A stretch of DNA of 64,000 nucleotides from Bacillus sp. BA3 (GTDB taxonomy: Bacteria > Bacillota > Bacilli > Bacillales > DSM-1321). The stretch spans positions 660,075 through 724,074 of the forward strand of contig PIZR01000001.1 in the NCBI GenBank assembly GCA_002835675.1. Reading direction: 5' to 3'. The notes under the pieces were generated by a model. It was not told the DNA's origin. It was given only the letters and a program-made list of their open reading frames with translations, and searched no databases. Positions 27,080 through 35,314 of the stretch are shown piece after piece. The first letter of the stretch is position 1. The number at the start of each line of letters is the position of its first letter. A program made the translations under genes and the position numbers.

Positions 27080-27320
27080 TCTTATTTAATACTTCTTTAT
27101 TCTTATTAATGAAAACTTTATTTCTTAATATCATTTCTTTATTATTAAGCTCATCATTCAGTCCGGTAGTGTTGTCCAGTTTCTCTAGAAGTGAGACTAT
27201 TGATGGCATTGTTAATAATTCATGGAAAGCTATGTTTGTTTTAGTAGATAAGATTTTTAGCTCAGTAAGTTGACGAGGAGATAAAAAAGACTCAAATGGT
27301 TGCCTTTCATTTATTTCCAT
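27051..27320 (-). CDS. Hypothetical protein, 89 residues
   Basis: ATG at 27320 with GGAGGG seven bases upstream. A helical protein with FLSPRQLTELKILSTKTN and a charged tail NKNKEVLNKTQKALDHLG. It resembles in layout the small minus-strand gene at 11832. No known domain. It lies in the stretch of small phage-like genes before the prophage. Confidence 0.6.
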   Translation of the reverse strand: MEINERQPFESFLSPRQLTELKILSTKTNIAFHELLTMPSIVSLLEKLDNTTGLNDELNNKEMILRNKVFINKNKEVLNKTQKALDHLG

Positions 27321-27497
27321 GATTGTACCCTCCATATGATGATGAATTATTAAATTGTAATTTAATTATAAAATAGATAAGTTCAATAAATATATTAATT
27401 ATGTAAACATTTAATGAATTGCAGAAGGTTGGATGAAATTAGGGTAATATTCCTGTTATTATGGTAAAATATCGATGGTGAATAGGGGGAGATTATA

Positions 27498-27926
27498 ATA
27501 GATACAACTAAATACTCAGATAATTTTTCTGAAGATTCATTTTGGAAGAAGATTAAAAAATTCGGCAAAAAAGCAGGGGTTAAAGTTGTTTATGTAGCTT
27601 TGTTATTGTTTTACACACTTCAAAAGCCAACTACTCCTGTTTGGGCAAAAACAGTAATTGTTGGTGCATTGGGATATTTCATACTTCCGATTGATTTAAT
27701 TCCTGACCTAGTCCCAGGTGGATATACTGATGATTTTTCAGGGTTATTTGGAGCATTGATTACTGTTTCAATGTTTATCGATGAGGAAGTTAAGCTAAAT
27801 GCAAAAGAAAGAATTGGGATTTGGTTTGGTGAAAGTGCAATTTCTGATACAGATTCAGTTGATGATAAATTAAATAAGAAAACTGATCAGGATGAGCAAG
27901 ATAAAGATGAAGATAAGGATAAATAA
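27498..27926 (+). CDS. YkvA/DUF1232 membrane protein with no standard start codon
   Basis: The DUF1232 core is clear: VWAKTVIVGALGYFILPIDL, then IPDLVPGGYTDDFSG. The frame continues upstream through FWKKIKKFGKKAGVKVVY, as in relatives, to ATA GAT ACA at 27498, seven bases after GGGGGA, with no ATG, GTG or TTG in frame. ATA is therefore either the start or a lost ATG. The TTG at 27600 is inside the family domain and has no ribosome binding site. The C-terminus is a run of Asp, Lys and Gln. Function unknown. Confidence 0.75.
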   Translation: MDTTKYSDNFSEDSFWKKIKKFGKKAGVKVVYVALLLFYTLQKPTTPVWAKTVIVGALGYFILPIDLIPDLVPGGYTDDFSGLFGALITVSMFIDEEVKLNAKERIGIWFGESAISDTDSVDDKLNKKTDQDEQDKDEDKDK

Positions 27927-27935
27927 ATTCAAAAA

Positions 27936-27968
27936 GAGCACTTAACCAATAGGGAAAGTGCTTTTTTA
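27936..27968 (+). terminator. Terminator of the YkvA-like gene
   Basis: AGCACTT and AAGTGCT pair around a 12-base loop, followed by TTTTT. Confidence 0.75.
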
Positions 27969-27996
27969 ATTTGTGAGAATGAGATAAAATAATTCC

Positions 27997-28179
27997 CTAC
28001 TTTTCTGTACGAACACCTTTAAATTTCCCACCAGAAGTCTTTTGATCCATAAAACGTCCTGTAGATGCATCTCGTTTAACATAGTTACCATTTGGAGCTT
28101 TGAATTGGGTTCTGTTTTTTACCGCTCCATCACGATGATTTTTACCTGAATTACCTGCCAGTACGTTGGGATGATACAT
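27997..28179 (-). CDS. Small basic protein, 60 residues
   Basis: Reads GAVKNRTQFKAPNGNYVKRD, then ASTGRFMDQKTSGGKFKGVR. This Gly/Lys-rich pattern is familiar from a widespread family of about 60-residue proteins of unknown role found in many bacteria. The frame is complete, but no clear ribosome binding site is visible before ATG 28179. Confidence 0.65.
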   Translation of the reverse strand: MYHPNVLAGNSGKNHRDGAVKNRTQFKAPNGNYVKRDASTGRFMDQKTSGGKFKGVRTEK

Positions 28180-28200
28180 AGACTAGATCAGTTTACAAAC

Positions 28201-28287
28201 ATGATACATTTGGAGCTGGAAAATGAGAAGGGACATATTATTAATGTGAAGTTTGAAGATCTTGTAGCGGTAGAAGTAATGGAGTGA
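28201..28287 (+). CDS. Possible 28-residue peptide or gene fragment
   Basis: MIHLELENEKGHIINVKFED and a short acidic end. It has no clear ribosome binding site and is four bases from the next start, so it looks like the 3' end of a truncated small gene that led a small operon. Low confidence as a real gene. Confidence 0.35.
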   Translation: MIHLELENEKGHIINVKFEDLVAVEVME

Positions 28288-28291
28288 AAAA

Positions 28292-28414
28292 ATGACTAAA
28301 GCAAAACCAAAAAGAAAACTGTGGATTAAGAGTAGAACATTCCTAAATGAATTTACAGTAGATGAATACTTGAAAAAAGAAGTGAATTTAATCTTAGCTA
28401 AATATACAAAATGA
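28292..28414 (+). CDS. Small basic protein, 40 residues
   Basis: ATG close behind the previous small frame (GGAGTGAAAAAATG, with GGAG as site). Basic first half (MTKAKPKRKLWIKSR) and a second half FTVDEYLKKEVNLILAKY. The layout, with a charged start and a helix ending in an EYLKK/EYFRR block, resembles the 55-residue protein at 28558 (NEYFRRKLFECIA). Both are phage-type small genes of unknown role. Confidence 0.55.
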   Translation: MTKAKPKRKLWIKSRTFLNEFTVDEYLKKEVNLILAKYTK

Positions 28415-28418
28415 ATAG

Positions 28419-28454
28419 AAATCACCAGTCTATACGATTGGTGATTTTTTATTT
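28419..28454 (+). terminator. Terminator (repeat of the one at 23211)
   Basis: AAATCACCAG and TTGGTGATTTTTT pair. Stem and flanks match the R2lox terminator almost exactly. Confidence 0.8.
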
Positions 28455-28557
28455 TCTATAATTTTACTCGTTACTATTTTCATAGATAATTTAGTGAAAT
28501 GTGAATATAAGATATTTTGTTTGGAGATTATTATGTAGGACAGGAGAGTGATATTGA

Positions 28558-28725
28558 TTGGATAAAAAGTCAAAGAAAATTAATCTTAATGATGTCGATA
28601 TGACCGATGTAGAAGTTATTTCAGCGGATAATATCGATATTAATGAATATTTTAGAAGGAAGCTTTTCGAGTGTATAGCCAAAGAAGAAAGTAGGCTGTT
28701 TTTGTATAAGGAAAAGAATAAATAG
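28558..28725 (+). CDS. Small protein, 55 residues
   Basis: TTG start with CAGGAGAG about ten bases upstream. MDKKSKKINLNDVDMTDVEV is followed by INEYFRRKLFECIAKEE. Soluble, charged, no known domain. It shares its second half with the 40-residue protein at 28292 in general pattern. Confidence 0.5.
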   Translation: MDKKSKKINLNDVDMTDVEVISADNIDINEYFRRKLFECIAKEESRLFLYKEKNK

Positions 28726-28749
28726 TTTAATTGAAAGGACTATTCTAAT

Positions 28750-28998
28750 GTGAAAAAGAGTAAACCAAGAAAAGAACTGCGAGGAAATGGCTATTTTGTA
28801 AATGAACGTAACTACGAATTAATGGCTAAGGCGTTTACGGAACTATACTTTAGTTTTACTAAAGGTGGATCTGGAGATGTAGAATTCGACAAATTAGGCA
28901 CGATAGCTTTATTTTCTGCATTGACAAATCATGAAGAAGGGAAACAAAAGGAATTAGTTAAAATGAGAGCTCACGTTAAAAGACTTAAGAATGAATAA
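28750..28998 (+). CDS. Small phage-type protein, 82 residues
   Basis: GTG start behind AAAGGA. After a basic start the block YELMAKAFTELYFSF is shared with a remnant at 31060-31215 (MELMAKAFTHLYYEL), so this is a duplicated gene family in the region. The end is helical and basic. Function unknown. Confidence 0.6.
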   Translation: MKKSKPRKELRGNGYFVNERNYELMAKAFTELYFSFTKGGSGDVEFDKLGTIALFSALTNHEEGKQKELVKMRAHVKRLKNE

Positions 28999-29084
28999 AA
29001 GAAATAGATAAAGTCTTGTCGTGGTCATCTAGTTTACCCTCTGCATGCAGAGTACCGATAAAAAGGGAAGCAAACAAAACATAG

Positions 29085-29124
29085 CCCCCAAATACACCAT
29101 CCATGTAGTATTTGGGGGCTAAAT
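29085..29124 (-). terminator. Terminator of the ECF S-component gene
   Basis: AGCCCCCAAATAC and GTATTTGGGGGCT are exact complements; on the minus strand ATGTTTTGTTT follows. Confidence 0.85.
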
Positions 29125-29146
29125 GACGTTTACCTTTATAGCGAAT

Positions 29147-29686
29147 TTACTTAAAATAAGGAACCTTTTTCAAAGCCACACAAACTGGAACGGCAACGAT
29201 AATTCCTAATATATTTTGAACGAGATCTCCAGGTATCGAAGCTAAAGGTGCAATCCAATTACCGTATAGAATCCCTTCACCAATATAATAAACAGCTATC
29301 ATAAATGGAATGGAAACGATTGTTGCTATTACATTGAAAGCAATGCTAGTACCGTTTCGACCCTTTGACCAAGCGATTTTACCAACTATATATCCTTGCA
29401 AACCACGCGCCACAATGGTGATAGGTGCCCACAACGTCCACCCTCCAACTATATCAAATAACCCCATTCCTATCGCACCAGCAAGAGCTGCTTTTTTAGG
29501 ACCAAATAAAATAGATGCAATAAAAAGCATAGCTGTTCCTAGATGAACTAACCCTCCATTTGCGGCAATTGGCAGTTTAATATTCAAAAAGAAAGTAGAT
29601 AGGAACACAAGTGCAATCAACATTGCGGTAATAATTAAATCCATAGTTTTTTGACTTGACCTTGAATAACTTTGTGTATTTTGCAT
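29147..29686 (-). CDS. ECF transporter S component, probably for a vitamin B6 form
   Basis: 179 residues with five or six membrane helices. The family signature is visible in IKLPIAANGGLVHLGTAM, then GPKKAALAGAIGMGLFDIV. S components bind a vitamin and share an energising module (EcfA/EcfT) encoded elsewhere. The divergent neighbour is a pyridoxal kinase, which points to pyridoxine or pyridoxal as substrate; that step is inference from context. GGAAGG lies about nine bases before the start. Confidence 0.82.
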   Translation of the reverse strand: MQNTQSYSRSSQKTMDLIITAMLIALVFLSTFFLNIKLPIAANGGLVHLGTAMLFIASILFGPKKAALAGAIGMGLFDIVGGWTLWAPITIVARGLQGYIVGKIAWSKGRNGTSIAFNVIATIVSIPFMIAVYYIGEGILYGNWIAPLASIPGDLVQNILGIIVAVPVCVALKKVPYFK

Positions 29687-29890
29687 ATCTGTAAACCTTC
29701 CTAACTAGAATTTTCCTATGATTTTAGCAAAAGACTGGTGTCTATAAAAGTGTCAATTTATTAAAAAACTATGAGGTCAGTTGATAAAAAATACAGATAT
29801 TATACGTATTGAAAAGATAGAGGACTGTTTTTAGCTGATTTATGATAAGATAAATAAAGTTTAAAGTGGATAGGCCATATGGAGGTTATT

Positions 29891-30739
29891 ATGAAAAAAG
29901 TTGCTGTACTACAGGATTTATCATCTTTTGGAAAATGTTCATTAACAGCTGCAATTCCGGTTCTTTCGGTCATGGGCGTGCAGGCATGCCCTTTACCAAC
30001 GGCCATATTGACTGCGCAAACCGGATATCCAAGTTTTTTTTGTGAAGATTTTACATCCAAAATGAAATACTTCATAGAAGAATGGAGCAAGCTTAATGTA
30101 ACCTTTGATGGAATCTATACCGGCTTCGTTACTGGTGAAGAGCAAATTAATAATATTTTCCATTTTTTAGATAAATTTTATACAAAAGAAACCATTTTAC
30201 TTGTTGATCCAGTAATGGGGGATATAGGAGAAGTCTATAAACTTTTTACCGATGAATTACTGGTACTTATGAGAGAACTGGTGAAGCGTGCAGATGTCAT
30301 TACACCAAATGTTACAGAGTGCTGTTTATTAACCGGATTGTCTTATGAAAAGCTGCATAGCTATTCAAACGAAGAGGACTATATTAAAGCGATAGAAGAA
30401 GCAGGGAATATGTTGCAGCAAGAAACGGGAGCTCAGGTTATCATCACTGGAATGAATCCAACGTCAGCAGATTCAGAGAAGCAGTTTATCGGAAATATGT
30501 ATTTGGACGGAAGTAGAACCTTTTATAGTGCGACGCAGTATAACGGTGAAAGCTATTCAGGAACTGGTGATTTATTTGCATCTGTGATTATGGGAAGCAT
30601 GATGCGTGGAGAGAACCTAGAAAAATCCGTACAGCTCGCAGTGGCATTCCTGACAGAGGCTATCAATGATTCCTCCTTGGATCAAATTCCTAAAGTAGAA
30701 GGAGTTAACTTCGAAAAATATTTACGAATGTTATTATGA
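29891..30739 (+). CDS. Pyridoxal/pyridoxamine kinase
   Basis: 282 residues from ATG 29891, which has GGAGG five to eight bases upstream; the ATG at 29879 lies before that site. PfkB/ribokinase fold with QDLSSFGKCSLTAAIPVLS at the start, LLVDPVMGD, ITPNVTECCLLTG and the ATP/anion-hole motif GTGDLFASVIMG. This is the PdxY-type pattern: ATP-dependent phosphorylation of pyridoxal, pyridoxine or pyridoxamine to the 5'-phosphate. The divergent ECF S component suggests a salvage unit. Confidence 0.87.
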   Translation: MKKVAVLQDLSSFGKCSLTAAIPVLSVMGVQACPLPTAILTAQTGYPSFFCEDFTSKMKYFIEEWSKLNVTFDGIYTGFVTGEEQINNIFHFLDKFYTKETILLVDPVMGDIGEVYKLFTDELLVLMRELVKRADVITPNVTECCLLTGLSYEKLHSYSNEEDYIKAIEEAGNMLQQETGAQVIITGMNPTSADSEKQFIGNMYLDGSRTFYSATQYNGESYSGTGDLFASVIMGSMMRGENLEKSVQLAVAFLTEAINDSSLDQIPKVEGVNFEKYLRMLL

Positions 30740-30769
30740 ATGCTTTAAAAAATGGAAAAAATAGATAAC

Positions 30770-30802
30770 AAAAGCTCGGCTTTTTGACTAACCGAGCTTT
30801 TT
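30770..30802 (+). terminator. Terminator of the pyridoxal kinase gene
   Basis: AAAAGCTCGG pairs with CCGAGCTTTTT around an 11-base loop. Confidence 0.85.
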
Positions 30803-31059
30803 GTATAAATCAAATAGTACTTATATTTTGCCGAATATTGTAAAAAATCACTTAAATAATAAGGAAACTTTCTATTTACCTCACAACAGCCAGTATTTAT
30901 GTTCGTTAAAGTTTGAAAATATTTAACTTCCATAGACCTTTACAAAGATTAAGAAAAATTACTTGAAGAAAAAACAATATTATCTACAATCGAGGAATTA
31001 GAATCTCTATTTCCTGATAAGGATAGATCAGAAATTATAAAGAAAATGCGTCAATTAGG

Positions 31060-31215
31060 TTGCTTAGAATTAAAAAAGAAGATAGACCGCCTTGTAAAAT
31101 TACTTATGCTAATGAGCCTAATATGGAATTAATGGCTAAAGCATTCACTCACCTATATTATGAACTATTAAAAAAGGGTAAACTTAACGATAAACCTTGG
31201 CTTGAAGAGGAATGA
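31060..31215 (+). pseudogene. Remnant paralogue of the 28750 gene
   Basis: Reads ITYANEPNMELMAKAFTHLY, then LLKKGKLNDKPWLEEE. No proper start exists (only a TTG at 31060 without a good site). In the 100 bases before, another frame reads KTILSTIEELESLFPDKDRS, the end of some other gene. This is decayed phage-type sequence. Confidence 0.6.
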
Positions 31216-31315
31216 AAAAAGCTAAGGAATATACCTCAGCTCAGTTAAGGGGAATAATAAAGAAAGAAAAGCTAGTGATAATAATATCTTTTACAATAAA
31301 TTTCCTGTTTATACA

Positions 31316-31350
31316 AAAGACCACCAGTAATTGCTATTGGTGGTTTTCTT
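31316..31350 (+). terminator. Terminator-like hairpin
   Basis: AGACCACCAGTAA and TTGGTGGTTTT pair partly; it closes the remnant region before the next gene. Confidence 0.6.
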
Positions 31351-31435
31351 CAGTTTGAACTAATTCAATTTCAAATAAATCTTCTATAGATATATCTAAT
31401 ACTCTGGAGCCGAAAGGCAAAAGGGGATAAATAAT

Positions 31436-31696
31436 ATGACAACTCAAACAATTGAGGTTAAAAAGGTATTCGTAACTGACAACCAAGAGCAATGGATTGT
31501 ATTTGAAGAAGAAATGAAAGCAGGATTCCATTACAAACTTGCTACTATTGACGACCTTCACGATTATGTAGCTGGAACTGGCGAAGTGTTTACATACAAC
31601 GTAGAAACATCAGAGTGTGTGGTTCAATGGCATGAAGAACACTTTCCTTATGATTCTCCAGTTGACTACATCTGTGAATACAGGGTGATCAACTAA
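31436..31696 (+). CDS. Small acidic protein, 86 residues
   Basis: ATG behind AGGGGATAAATA. The protein is acidic with aromatic residues (EEEMKAGFHYKLATIDD, TGEVFTYNVETSE, CVVQWHEEHF). Its stop overlaps the next start (TAATGA). A truncated copy lies at 25832. No known family; typical for phage early regions. Confidence 0.65.
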   Translation: MTTQTIEVKKVFVTDNQEQWIVFEEEMKAGFHYKLATIDDLHDYVAGTGEVFTYNVETSECVVQWHEEHFPYDSPVDYICEYRVIN

Positions 31697-31968
31697 TGAA
31701 TAACAGATATCTTCCTTCCATTACTCTCGCCAATGATGTCCTCCAAGAAATTATCACAGCCACTGAGTTAGAGATTACCGAGTTAAAGAAGCAACTTGAT
31801 AAATACGATAGGAAATGTAATAAAGAAGCTGCAAAAGTCACGGTGGAAGTGTTATTCGCTACAATGAGGAAGCTAACATCTTATGTGAAAATGCAAAAGA
31901 ATCTTCCTAAACGTGGCAGGCAAGGGGAAATTTATAACTTTGGAATACCAGAACGTGAAGTTGTATGA
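31696..31968 (+). CDS. Small helical protein, 90 residues
   Basis: Coupled to the previous gene by a one-base overlap. It begins with a long helix (ELEITELKKQLDKYDRKC) and ends with a basic KRGRQGEIYNFG segment, which would suit nucleic acid binding. Function unknown. Confidence 0.6.
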   Translation: MNNRYLPSITLANDVLQEIITATELEITELKKQLDKYDRKCNKEAAKVTVEVLFATMRKLTSYVKMQKNLPKRGRQGEIYNFGIPEREVV

Positions 31969-32206
31969 AAACAAGTTCTATAAGAAAAGAGGCTAAGTAG
32001 CAGTATTTACTTAGGCTCATGATAAGCATGCATTTCTAAAAAATATATTTAACTTCTTAATTGAAAATAGGACTTAGAAAAATAAACAAACTGGAGAAAC
32101 TACTAACAAAAGTTAGTAGTTAGATTTAAGAGTATTAATAGTATTTTAAGGTCTAAAATTGATTACATACTGCTCACATTTTTGCTCACAAAACTCGGAC
32201 TATTTC

Positions 32207-32725
32207 TTAACTTTTATTTATTATTTTTTCAATTAGAATTTGCAAATCATCCGGCTTATGAAATTCAATCGGCGAAACGCCTTTATCAAACTCTATTGTA
32301 TTGGATTCTATCATCAATACATACTTCCCATTAATTTTTCCTAAATGGATGCTTTCGCCAAAATCGGCTAGAAGTCCTTTGATGGATGTACTCCCAAGCT
32401 TCATTCGCAGTTCGGCTTCAGGTGTATGCTCGACAATCTGGGCTGTGGCTTCGACGACTTGGTGGGTTTCAAGGCGTTCTTGGATTTCCCTTTTTTCGCT
32501 TGTTTCCCAGATTTCCAGGTCTTGTTCGAATTTGTGCAGTTCGTCACTGTTTTCTTCAAATTGTGCTGATACATGTTCATGAACCATGTGGATGACCTGG
32601 TTTTTCATGATTTCCGGCATCGATTCGCCATATTCGACGAATTTCAAGAAGTCCTCGAAGTAACGGGCATGTGAGGCCTGATGGATTTTCAGTTCGGCTT
32701 CTTCGACCATTCCTTCTTCGGGCAT
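32207..32725 (-). pseudogene. Truncated copy of a repeated gene (copy 2), at the prophage edge
   Basis: 172 residues from an internal ATG. The frame also reads PTLPY just upstream before a stop at about 32740, so the true gene once continued further. It matches the gene at 26137 from ASHARYFEDF to the end. The integrase gene begins 67 bases away. The best reading is a host gene whose 5' part was separated by prophage insertion; the missing part should lie at the other phage end, outside the window. Confidence 0.7.
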
Positions 32726-32791
32726 GTATGGAAGAGTAGGCTACATACCTTGGTATTATTGAGTTTTAGTTATGGATGGTCACGAAATTGG
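32726..32791. other. Probable left prophage junction (attL)
   Basis: Similarity to the host gene frame ends here, and the integrase gene ends at 32792. GGTCACGAAATTGGTCAC, a pair of GGTCAC repeats, lies at about 32778-32796. The core sequence cannot be fixed without the right junction. Confidence 0.4.
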
Positions 32792-33925
32792 TCACAGGTT
32801 GAGCACTTTATCAATTTCAACTGCAACACTCTTCTGCATGTTAGAAGTCACATGACTGTATATATCCAAAGTCGTTCCAATCTTAGCATGTCCGAGACGT
32901 TCGCTAATTAGCTTAACATTCACATTTTGCTGAATAAGTAACGTAGCATGAGAGTGTCTTGTAGCTGAATGGAATTTTGTTTTAGGTAAACCGACTTTTT
33001 CGGTTAAATTATAAAACTCTTTTCTAAAATTACGTGGGATAATCGGTTTTCCATTTTGAGTACAAATTACTAAATCGTGATCATGGTATTTATCACCAAG
33101 TAAGAGCTTTTCTCCCATTATCATTTCGCGATGTTTTATGAGTTCTGGTATTAGGTTTTCTGGAATGCTAATAGAACGAATACTGGATCTATTTTTAGCA
33201 CCTGACTTTATCTCAGCTTTTTGAGTCAAAGTTTGGCGGATATAGAGTACACGATTATCAAAATCAATATCTTTAAATCTTAAGCCAAGAATCTCGCCTT
33301 CTCTGCATCCGCAAAAAAATCCAATAAGAAATCCAGTAAAGCATCTGGTTAACCGTTTAGTCTGTTTGGATGCTGCTATAAAATGATTGATTTTCTCTCC
33401 AGACCAGACATTAATTTCTTTTCTGTTTATCTTAGGGAGTGTAATGCCAATAGTAGGATTATCCCTAATTAATTTTATTGCAGTTGCTTTCTTCATTGCT
33501 GAACTTAAAATACGAAATATCAGATGAATTGTGTACTCAGAGTAATGACCAGCCTGAACCAATTCATTGATAAAGTTTTGTACTATCATGGGACTTATCT
33601 TTTGTAATTTAAAGTGACCTAGCCGAGGCTTTATAACAGTCCTAAAGTATATGTGATGTGTCTCATAAGTACTCGCTTGTAAGTGGATTTTACGTTCGAT
33701 AAACCACTCTTCCATGAAAAGCTCTAAACTTAAGTTAGACAAGTCGGTAAACTCATCCTGTAGGAATTCTGATTTTAATAATGTCATTGCATCTAGAGCT
33801 TCCTGTCTGGTAAGAAAGCCTCTTCTTTTAATTTGTCTACGTTTTCCAGACAGGGGGTCATTACCCGCGTCAAATACCAGATCCCACTTCTTTGTATTTA
33901 AATTCTTCTTTACGCTTCCTTTCAA
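32792..33925 (-). CDS. int: Tyrosine recombinase, phage integrase
   Basis: 377 residues from a TTG behind GGAGG. Order: AP2-like arm-binding start (KKWDLVFDAGNDPLSGKRRQ), SAM-like core-binding domain (about 65-165) and catalytic domain (about 175-370). Catalytic residues are visible: Arg in GCREGEILGL, His and Arg in SATRHSHATLL, His in ERLGHAKIGTT and the nucleophile Tyr in LDIYSHV. It joins phage and host attachment sites. It is the only minus-strand phage gene at this edge, as usual for temperate Bacillus phages. Confidence 0.92.
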   Translation of the reverse strand: MKGSVKKNLNTKKWDLVFDAGNDPLSGKRRQIKRRGFLTRQEALDAMTLLKSEFLQDEFTDLSNLSLELFMEEWFIERKIHLQASTYETHHIYFRTVIKPRLGHFKLQKISPMIVQNFINELVQAGHYSEYTIHLIFRILSSAMKKATAIKLIRDNPTIGITLPKINRKEINVWSGEKINHFIAASKQTKRLTRCFTGFLIGFFCGCREGEILGLRFKDIDFDNRVLYIRQTLTQKAEIKSGAKNRSSIRSISIPENLIPELIKHREMIMGEKLLLGDKYHDHDLVICTQNGKPIIPRNFRKEFYNLTEKVGLPKTKFHSATRHSHATLLIQQNVNVKLISERLGHAKIGTTLDIYSHVTSNMQKSVAVEIDKVLNL

Positions 33926-34134
33926 AGCTTAAGAGCCTCCTATGACTCTCAAACCCGCTATCTACTCTATCTAGTATTTTAACACGGTATTAATTTATGG
34001 TCATTCATCATGGTACTTAATTTTTAATGAAATTTTAAATTAATAAGTAAATCATAAGGGTATAAAGACTCATTACAAATTAACCTGAAATCGGTAATAT
34101 TGTTAACTGTAACTAAAACAACAGGAGGAAAGAC

Positions 34135-34536
34135 ATGAGCAATTCAGTAGGTTTTTGGAAAAGACTTTTAGCACTAATACTTGATGGCATTATTATTACT
34201 TTACCATTATCATTAATTTTCGGTTGGATTACTGGGGATTGGGAAGAAGATAATATTTCAACCCTTATTGATTTACTTTACACGTTGATTGTGCCGATAT
34301 TATGGTATGGTTATACAGTGGGTAAAAGAATAATGGGCATAAGAATAGTTAGGGTGGATGGAAAAAAATTAGGTCTAGGTACAATGCTTTTAAGAAATTT
34401 AATTGCAGGTTTAGTTTATGTTGTTACATTAGGGATAGGGTTTATTGTTAGTATGTTCATGGTCGGTTTAAGAAGCGATCATAGAGCCATACATGATTTT
34501 ATCGCAGGAACATACGTGACTTCGACTAAACCTTGA
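34135..34536 (+). CDS. RDD-family membrane protein
   Basis: 133 residues, AGGAGG-type site. Three to four membrane helices and the RDD family layout: GFWKRLLALILDGIIITLP at the start (Arg, Asp, Asp), GKRIMGIRIVRVDG in the middle and RAIHDFIAGTYV at the end. RDD proteins are of mixed or unknown role. Inside a lysogeny region it may be a host-derived passenger gene. Confidence 0.85.
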   Translation: MSNSVGFWKRLLALILDGIIITLPLSLIFGWITGDWEEDNISTLIDLLYTLIVPILWYGYTVGKRIMGIRIVRVDGKKLGLGTMLLRNLIAGLVYVVTLGIGFIVSMFMVGLRSDHRAIHDFIAGTYVTSTKP

Positions 34537-34550
34537 TACAACGATTTAAG

Positions 34551-34575
34551 CAGTGTGATAACTGCTTTTTTTGTT
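34551..34575 (+). terminator. Terminator of the RDD gene
   Basis: AAGCAGT and ACTGCTT pair around GTGATA, followed by TTTTTT. Confidence 0.8.
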
Positions 34576-34688
34576 TGTTTAAATACCGTATTTGTAAAAG
34601 TAAAATTAATAACTCTATATAACTTTGGGTTAGTTATATCTAACCTCCATCATGCATACAATCAACCTATGCAGCTAGAGGAGGGGAA

Positions 34689-35147
34689 ATGATGAGTGTA
34701 GATTCAAGAGAACTTTTATTGAAAATGAAAGAGCATGATTTTATTTATGACTCTAAAATAGGCAGAGTGATAAATAAAAACCATGAAGAAGATAAAGATT
34801 ATGTTTTTAAAATATTAGACTTACTGTATAAAAATTTTCACAGAGTAAGGTATGTTGATGACTTAAGTCCCAGTATAATTGGGAAAAATAAATGGGGTAT
34901 TTTGATATCCCAAAAGTATGCAGTGATGGATAAACGAATTCCATTACCACAAGTGCCACTAAGTATACAGTATGATGGTTTATTTGGGAGTTTATTTAAA
35001 GGTAAACCAGCTTACCTTATGCTTATTGGATTATTACAAGAATCAGAGGAAGAGATTTATGTAGCGTTAAATTTTAAAGATGAGGAAAATAGAAAGATTT
35101 TTAAGAAACTCAGTATTGATAAAGAATTGAAAAGTAAGATCAAATAA
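34689..35147 (+). CDS. Hypothetical prophage protein, 152 residues
   Basis: GAGGAGGGGAA precedes ATGATG. Soluble and basic; the middle reads NKWGILISQKYAVMDKRIPL. No domain recognised. It stands between two terminators next to the repressor-like gene, so it is probably expressed in the lysogen (lysogenic conversion or exclusion are possible, without direct evidence). Confidence 0.65.
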   Translation: MMSVDSRELLLKMKEHDFIYDSKIGRVINKNHEEDKDYVFKILDLLYKNFHRVRYVDDLSPSIIGKNKWGILISQKYAVMDKRIPLPQVPLSIQYDGLFGSLFKGKPAYLMLIGLLQESEEEIYVALNFKDEENRKIFKKLSIDKELKSKIK

Positions 35148-35164
35148 TAATCGAATATTCTATT

Positions 35165-35194
35165 CCTTTAAACCCCTTTTTAGGGTTTTTTTTA
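35165..35194 (+). terminator. Terminator
   Basis: AAACCCC and AGGGTTT pair around TTTTT, followed by T. Confidence 0.75.
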
Positions 35195-35242
35195 TTTTGG
35201 GAATTATTTGTATGAATACACTAAATATTTACATGTATATTA

Positions 35243-35271
35243 TTGACAATCTGATTTAATCAGATTATTAT
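35243..35271 (+). promoter_or_regulatory. Promoter of the repressor-like gene with operator in its spacer
   Basis: TTGACA (35243-35248), a 17-base spacer and TATTAT (35266-35271) form a near-consensus sigma-A promoter. The palindrome AATCTGATTTAATCAGATT (35248-35266) fills the spacer exactly. A further half site AATCAGATT lies at 35293-35301. A bound dimer would block polymerase, so the gene downstream probably represses itself. Confidence 0.82.
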
Positions 35272-35314
35272 GAATGTAAGTGAAGTTGATTCAATCAGAT
35301 TTGGAGTGAGAATA

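Noticed and set aside
31436..31968. Reading the two small coupled genes as a toxin-antitoxin pair
   Set aside because: No toxin fold is visible, and a truncated copy of the first gene exists elsewhere without the second.
35270..35314. ATG 35270 as repressor start
   Set aside because: It overlaps the -10 box of a near-consensus promoter; ATG 35315 has a proper ribosome binding site.
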